Shown: positions 5,861-9,289 of the stretch, piece by piece
Position numbering within the stretch: position 1 is the first letter of the stretch
Layout: each line of letters begins with the position of its first letter
Assembly (NCBI GenBank): GCA_007119395.1
Contig: SKPS01000297.1
Location: forward strand, 1 to 9,289
Reading direction: 5' to 3'
Length of the DNA stretch: 9,289 nucleotides
Origin: Lentimicrobiaceae bacterium
Lineage (GTDB): Bacteria > Bacteroidota > Bacteroidia > Bacteroidales > SKPS01
Notes under the pieces: generated by a model
Database searches by the model: none
Told to the model about the DNA's origin: nothing
The model's input: the letters and a program-made list of their open reading frames with translations, nothing else
Position numbers and translations under genes: made by a program

Positions 5861-7220
5861 GGCGTTTGGCTTCTTTGGCTCTTTTTCTGTATTGATTGCT
5901 GATTCTGTGGAGGCCCGACAGGATCCGGATCTGCATCCTCAGCGGGTATTTCATGTGACGTATGATGGTGCGTGGCGACAAGGCAATTCGGTTATACGCC
6001 TTCAGGATTTCACGGTAGTATTCAGTGAGGGTCAGCTTCTCGGGTTTGATGGCCACATGTGCCAGGTCCCATTTGTCGAAATCGGTGCGTTTGAAAAGCA
6101 TCTTCGACTCATCCACCTGAAACCCGGTGCCGGGGTAGGGGGTGAGGGGCTGCAGCACCACATATTCAATCCCCAAAGCCCGGGACTTTTTCACCAGTTT
6201 TTTGAAGTCATTCCGATCCCAGTTCGGGTGGACAATCACCGAAGCAAAGCAGTCAACACCGTATTTGTTGAGTATTTCCATCGCCTCTTCGTTGGCGTTG
6301 GCGGCAATCTCCTTGTTCATCTCTTCCAGTTCGTCATCAGAAAAAGACTCAAACCCTACGATGACAGAGGTGAGTCCCACCTCTTTGAAATCGCGTATCA
6401 GCTCAGGGTGTTTCACAATGAAGTCGGCCCTGCCAAACACCAGGTATTTCTTGTTTATTCCTCTCTCTTTCAGGCCGGTGATAAATTCCATCAGCCTAGC
6501 GGGTGCGACCAGGAAATTGTCATCCACGATATAGACCTCCTCCCCTTCGATCTCTTGCAGTTCATCGAGCACATCATTCACGGGGCGGGTGACGTAGTTG
6601 TGGCCGGTGATCTCGATGCAGTAGCAGAAGCTGCAGCTGTAGGGGCATCCGAACGAGGTTTTCAGCAGGCTCACCTTGTCGTGGAAGATATAGAAGTAGT
6701 GCTTCATATAGTGTTTCACCAGGTCTCTGCGCGGTCTTGGGAAGTAGAAGTCGAACGGGGGCAGTTTGCCTTCATCTTTCACCTCGCCCGGACGGAGCAC
6801 CCCGGCCGGCAGCTCTGCTTTTCCCCTGAGGTGGTCAAGCAGTTGGGGGAATGTACGTGTGGCATTGCGTACCACCCGGAAATCGACATGGGGATCTTCA
6901 ATGTCTTCCGGGAAATTTTCAATATGCACCCCTCCCGCAACGGTCACAATCGCCGGATCGATCTCCTTGGCGGTGCGACAATAGTTGATCATGGTGGGTA
7001 TGTTGGTGATGTAACCGGTCACACACACCACATCGGGGTTGTACCGGCGGATGTGATTCCCCACATCCCCCTTCTCCAGGATCATGTCGATAATCTTCAA
7101 TTCATCATCGGGTGCTGCCATCGCTGCCAGCACTTCGAGCTCAAGAGGCTCGACGATAATAATATGCTGCAGGCCTATGGTCTGCTCCGATTGCCTGGGT
7201 CTGATGAATAGTATTCTCAT
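5853..7220 (-). CDS. B12-binding domain radical SAM protein (second of pair by position)
   Basis: A 455-residue cobalamin-type radical SAM enzyme. I start it at the ATG at 7220-7218, where the B12-binding domain begins (MRILFIRPRQSEQTIG). The frame is open further to 7439 but that part lies in the upstream gene. Residues 1-150 are the B12-binding-type domain, with VCVTGYITNIPTM near 65-77 and VAGGVHIENFPEDI near 94-107. The usual GEGE turn is replaced by an RNATRTF sequence. The cluster motif is Cys192, Cys196 and Cys199 in GCPYSCSFCYC. Barrel motifs EVYIVDDNFL, SVIVGFESFS and LQPLTPYPGTGF follow. The tail is strongly basic (KRAKEAKRHA). It shares the fold but little close sequence with its partner, so the two probably do different steps rather than being a recent duplication. 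Confidence 0.88.
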   Translation of the reverse strand: MRILFIRPRQSEQTIGLQHIIIVEPLELEVLAAMAAPDDELKIIDMILEKGDVGNHIRRYNPDVVCVTGYITNIPTMINYCRTAKEIDPAIVTVAGGVHIENFPEDIEDPHVDFRVVRNATRTFPQLLDHLRGKAELPAGVLRPGEVKDEGKLPPFDFYFPRPRRDLVKHYMKHYFYIFHDKVSLLKTSFGCPYSCSFCYCIEITGHNYVTRPVNDVLDELQEIEGEEVYIVDDNFLVAPARLMEFITGLKERGINKKYLVFGRADFIVKHPELIRDFKEVGLTSVIVGFESFSDDELEEMNKEIAANANEEAMEILNKYGVDCFASVIVHPNWDRNDFKKLVKKSRALGIEYVVLQPLTPYPGTGFQVDESKMLFKRTDFDKWDLAHVAIKPEKLTLTEYYREILKAYNRIALSPRTIIRHMKYPLRMQIRILSGLHRISNQYRKRAKEAKRHA

Positions 7221-7300
7221 GGTGAGTGGGCATTGGTTTGCTGTTGAACCGCCATCCGGTTCTGTTCGGGGAGTATATTCTGTGGGGTTGGGTATTTCAT
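7217..7300 (-). CDS. Possible 27-codon micro-ORF between two operon genes
   Basis: The apparent 76-bp gap between the FemAB-like gene and the second radical SAM gene is exactly filled by a 27-codon frame. Its ATG (7300-7298) overlaps the TGA of the upstream gene as ATGA (7300-7297), and its own TGA overlaps the ATG of the radical SAM gene as ATGA (7220-7217). The peptide begins MKYPTPQNILPEQN and is rich in Gln, Asn and Pro, with no Cys and no hydrophobic stretch. Perfect ATGA junctions at both ends match the coupling seen elsewhere in the operon. It may encode a real small protein, serve only as a translational bridge, or be chance. I cannot assign a function. Confidence 0.35.
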   Translation of the reverse strand: MKYPTPQNILPEQNRMAVQQQTNAHSP

Positions 7301-8298
7301 GATGGGGTTGGTTGGTTAAAAACATTCGTTGCAGGAATTTTCCGGTTGTACTGCAGCAGGGCGGCACCTTTCCGCAGGAGGAAATTGAGCAGTTTGTTCC
7401 GGTGGTAGATAAAGAGGTATAGTTCCCTGGGTACTCCACCGAGGCGTGTTTTGGGCACCTCGGCCGTCTGACCCAGGTCGATCACCTTGAACCCTTTGTT
7501 GATGGCGTGCTTCACCAGGTTGGCGATGTTGTTGAAGTAGGCGTGGTATTGTGCGTTGAGGGAGTAATCGGTGCCGCCGAAGAAGAACCAGAGCACCTCT
7601 CCGTCTTCGATGGTGATGTGCCAGCAGAGGGGCGTTTCTTCTGCATAGTATGTGGTGAGCTTATACTCCGGGGGGAGGTTTTTGAAGAAGTCGAAAGAGA
7701 GTTTCTCCACTTTTGATTTCGATCTTTTGTAGACCTGGAGGTACAACCCATAGTGTTGTTGGGTGAATACTGAACAATCGGTGACCACTTCTGTGACCCC
7801 TTCAAATTTTCGGTTGATTTTTTTCATCCTTCTGCGGTAGTCGGATCGGAGGGAGGTCAGGTATTCATCCCACGCATTGTGGTTGTGTTGAATGACGATG
7901 GTGGGCATATTGCGCATGGGCGTAGCGGGGTGGCAGTTGAGGTCTGCCGGGGTGTTCATCCCCACCACCAGTCCCTTTTCGGAGGCCAGGATGTGTTGCA
8001 GCAGGATCTCCACCGATGCCTTATCACCGATCAGTCCGCCTGGAGCCACCGTGGCCGGGATTCCCACCACCTGAAGGTTCACCGGACTGGGGATGTTCAG
8101 GAAGGTGAGGAGGTCGATTCTGATGGAGTAGACGGAAGCACCGGCCATTAATCGGTTATTCTGGTACAGCAGGTAATAGCGTTGTTTGCAGGGGTTGTAT
8201 TGCTCGGTGTAGGTATAGAAAGCGCGTTTTTGAAAGCAGTATTGAGCCAGCTCATCCCAGGCAGGAGGCAATAAGCTGGCGGAGGCCATTTTTTGCAT
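7297..8298 (-). CDS. FemAB/BioF2-like GNAT acyltransferase
   Basis: A protein of about 333 residues from the ATG at 8298, first gene of the operon. FemAB-type proteins are double GNAT folds that transfer aminoacyl or acyl groups to amino acceptors. Visible family marks (numbered from 8298): LPPAWDELA near the N-terminus, NPCKQRYY (about 35-42), a VPGG-like VAPGG turn (about 84-88), the basic LRSDYRRRMKKI helix (about 150-161) typical of this superfamily, YHAYFNNIANLVKHAINKGFKVIDLGQTA (second GNAT core, in two parts, about 251-279) and a terminal VFN sequence. Other in-frame starts are ATG 8328 and TTG 8364; I prefer 8298 because an AAGAAGGG purine run sits 9 bases upstream. Its TGA lies 76 bp before the radical SAM start, a gap possibly filled by the micro-ORF. 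The substrate is unknown. Confidence 0.78.
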   Translation of the reverse strand: MQKMASASLLPPAWDELAQYCFQKRAFYTYTEQYNPCKQRYYLLYQNNRLMAGASVYSIRIDLLTFLNIPSPVNLQVVGIPATVAPGGLIGDKASVEILLQHILASEKGLVVGMNTPADLNCHPATPMRNMPTIVIQHNHNAWDEYLTSLRSDYRRRMKKINRKFEGVTEVVTDCSVFTQQHYGLYLQVYKRSKSKVEKLSFDFFKNLPPEYKLTTYYAEETPLCWHITIEDGEVLWFFFGGTDYSLNAQYHAYFNNIANLVKHAINKGFKVIDLGQTAEVPKTRLGGVPRELYLFIYHRNKLLNFLLRKGAALLQYNRKIPATNVFNQPTPS

Positions 8299-8700
8299 GT
8301 GGTAAGACCCTTCTTTCAGCGGGTGCATGGTGTTCGGGGCAACATTGTCAGCGATCTTGTCCAAGATGGTAGTTTTTGGTGCAACACGCTCGTGAGGTCA
8401 TCGTCAGGAGAGACGGGTAGAGAAAATCATCCGCTCCCTTCTGAATCTCCTCAGGATCAAAAATAGCTCATTTTATGAAACAAGCTGTTTTTTTTTCACA
8501 TCGGGATGAGATGTGTGTTATCTGTGTGATATCAAACTGTTTGTTTCCCCAAAAACTGAGGTTATCTTATGCAAACCATCACAGCCATTCTGTTCTCAGG
8601 CATTATGTTTTTCGCCGGTATGAAGCAGAACAGCCACATCTCCACATTTCCACATCAAAAAAAACGTCCGTTTTTTCCCTTACCGGCAAATATACTATTC
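8299..8700. other. Divergent leader region between the operon and comF
   Basis: About 400 bases separate the chosen starts of the divergent genes. It holds a minus-strand -7 box candidate (8458-8465), a T9 run (8488-8496), a small inverted repeat CACATC/GATGTG (8497-8502 and 8510-8515, 7-nt loop), and an A/T stem AAAAAAC/GTTTTTT (8659-8665 and 8670-8676). The comF reading frame is open leftward as far as 8560, with in-frame ATGs at 8569, 8605 and 8620. A 115-codon plus-strand frame from 8475 runs into comF in another register and has no family features, so I leave it out. No plus-strand TAnnTTTG box is visible. Confidence 0.55.
8458..8465 (-). promoter_or_regulatory. Candidate -7 element for the seven-gene operon
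   Basis: On the minus strand this reads TAttTTTG, a full match to the Bacteroidota -7 consensus TAnnTTTG and identical to the tRNA -7 box in this window. Transcription would start near 8450, giving a leader of about 150 nt to the ATG at 8298 or about 120 nt to the one at 8328. No good TTTG is found at the -33 distance (a CTTG at 8484-8481 is only 15 nt away), so the assignment rests on the -7 box and its position. Confidence 0.4.
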
Positions 8701-9289
8701 ATGAAGACACCTGTATTATCCGTGAAGACACCCTCTGTGATCAAGAACTGGGGCAAGCCGTTGCTCCATTTGCTTTTCCCGAACATCTGTGCTGTGTGCG
8801 GCAAGAGTTTGTTCGACTTTGAGCCGGTGATCTGCACCCCCTGTAAGGTGCACTTGCCCACCACCAACTACCACCGGAACCCCGACAACAAAGTGGCTGC
8901 GATGTTCTGGGGGCGGCTCCACCTGGAGCACTGCTCCGCCTTGTTGCATTATAAAAAAGGGAACAGCGTGCAAAAGCTGATTCACCAACTGAAATACAAG
9001 GGGCGTGAAGACATTGGGTCGATGTTGGGCACCCTCTGTGGCAAATCGCTCAAGTCGATCCCTGAACTCGCCAATCTCAGCGGTGTAATACCGGTTCCTC
9101 TCCATCCGAAGAAAATGCGCATCAGAGGGTATAACCAATGCACCTCCATCGCCAAAGGCATCGCTGATGTCTTGAATATTCCAGTCCTCGACAAGGTTGT
9201 GGCGAGAAATACCTTCAACACCAGTCAAACGAAAAAAGACCGCTACAGCCGCTGGGAAAACACCCACGATCAATTCACGCTTCTGGATC
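8701..9289 (+). CDS. comF: ComF family phosphoribosyltransferase-like protein (3' end outside window)
   Basis: ComF proteins combine a zinc-ribbon with a phosphoribosyltransferase-like fold and are linked to DNA uptake and recombination; their biochemical role is not settled. From the ATG at 8701 there are 196 codons to the right edge. The N-terminal zinc site is CAVC (Cys30, Cys33) plus CTPC (Cys45, Cys48), after LLHLLFPNI. HQLKYKG (about 95-101) and PVPLHPKKMRIRGYNQ (about 131-146) are family hallmarks, and NTFNTSQTKKDRYSRW follows near 170-185. The PRPP-binding loop should lie just beyond the window. The frame is open 44 codons further upstream to an ATG at 8569, but family members usually start close to the zinc site, so I keep 8701. 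It is transcribed away from the operon and is probably unrelated to it. Confidence 0.92.
   Translation, partial: MKTPVLSVKTPSVIKNWGKPLLHLLFPNICAVCGKSLFDFEPVICTPCKVHLPTTNYHRNPDNKVAAMFWGRLHLEHCSALLHYKKGNSVQKLIHQLKYKGREDIGSMLGTLCGKSLKSIPELANLSGVIPVPLHPKKMRIRGYNQCTSIAKGIADVLNIPVLDKVVARNTFNTSQTKKDRYSRWENTHDQFTLLD

Noticed and set aside
5799..7211. A 470-codon plus-strand open frame antisense to the second radical SAM gene, plus other long antisense frames (for example 1829-2329, 4023-4493 and 5108-5902)
   Set aside because: They mirror well-recognised minus-strand genes, have no family features and biased, His/Val-rich composition, and are typical shadows in a genome with skewed third positions.
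7221..7439. N-terminal extension of the second radical SAM gene to 7439
   Set aside because: The B12-binding domain begins exactly at the ATG at 7220, and the extension overlaps the FemAB-like gene in another frame.
8299..8364. TTG start at 8364 for the FemAB-like gene
   Set aside because: TTG starts are rare and the extra residues show no family similarity; ATG 8298 has a purine run at good spacing. ATG 8328 remains possible.
8687..8694. Second minus-strand TAnnTTTG match (TAtaTTTG) as the operon promoter
   Set aside because: It would place the -33 region inside comF with no TTTG match, and give a leader of nearly 400 nt; 8458-8465 is better placed.
8475..8822. A 115-codon plus-strand frame in the operon/comF leader
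   Set aside because: It has no recognisable features and overlaps comF in a different register over its last third.
1..9289. Window begins with GAGCTC and ends with GGATC, resembling restriction sites of a cloned fragment
   Set aside because: Six- and five-base matches at arbitrary ends can be chance and there is no vector sequence, so nothing biological follows.

Overview
The window looks like a chromosomal segment of a Bacteroidota (probably Bacteroidales) bacterium. The evidence is indirect but consistent: promoter-like elements fit the Bacteroidota pattern TTTG-N19..21-TAnnTTTG, most start codons lack a clear Shine-Dalgarno sequence, the encoded HemW, ComF and GNAT proteins have a Bacteroidota flavour, and the intergenic DNA holds the short AT-rich tandem and palindromic repeats common in that group. 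No rRNA, insertion sequence, phage gene or CRISPR array is visible.

Layout. Positions 1-888 (minus) hold the N-terminal three quarters of the radical SAM heme chaperone HemW, running off the left edge. Positions 889-1609 are a 721-base intergenic stretch with a probable hemW promoter, a tRNA-Arg(CCT) gene (plus, 1236-1307) with an excellent promoter, and a cluster of small repeats: a 14-bp tandem duplication, a 76-bp near-perfect palindrome, and a 9-bp tandem array that runs into the stop codon of the next gene. Positions 1610-8298 hold a tight minus-strand operon, in order of transcription: a FemAB/BioF2-type GNAT protein, a possible 27-codon micro-ORF, two B12-binding-type radical SAM enzymes, a FeeM/OlsB-like acyltransferase, a 72-residue membrane protein, a phosphatidylserine-decarboxylase-family enzyme, and a YghO-like double GNAT protein. 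Positions 8299-8700 are the divergent leader region. From 8701 (plus) a ComF-family phosphoribosyltransferase gene runs off the right edge.

The operon is the item of interest. Its genes are joined by 4-nt ATGA overlaps (twice, or four times if the micro-ORF is real), an 8-nt overlap and gaps of 8-9 nt, so they are almost certainly co-transcribed and co-translated. Three GNAT-fold transferases, two cobalamin-type radical SAM enzymes, a pyruvoyl decarboxylase of the phosphatidylserine class and a tiny membrane protein together suggest a pathway that acylates an amino acid or amino-headgroup substrate, decarboxylates a serine-like headgroup, and performs radical chemistry on an unactivated carbon. 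The product is likely a modified lipid or a lipid-like metabolite at the membrane. I do not recognise this gene set as a described pathway; that functional reading is inference from family membership only.
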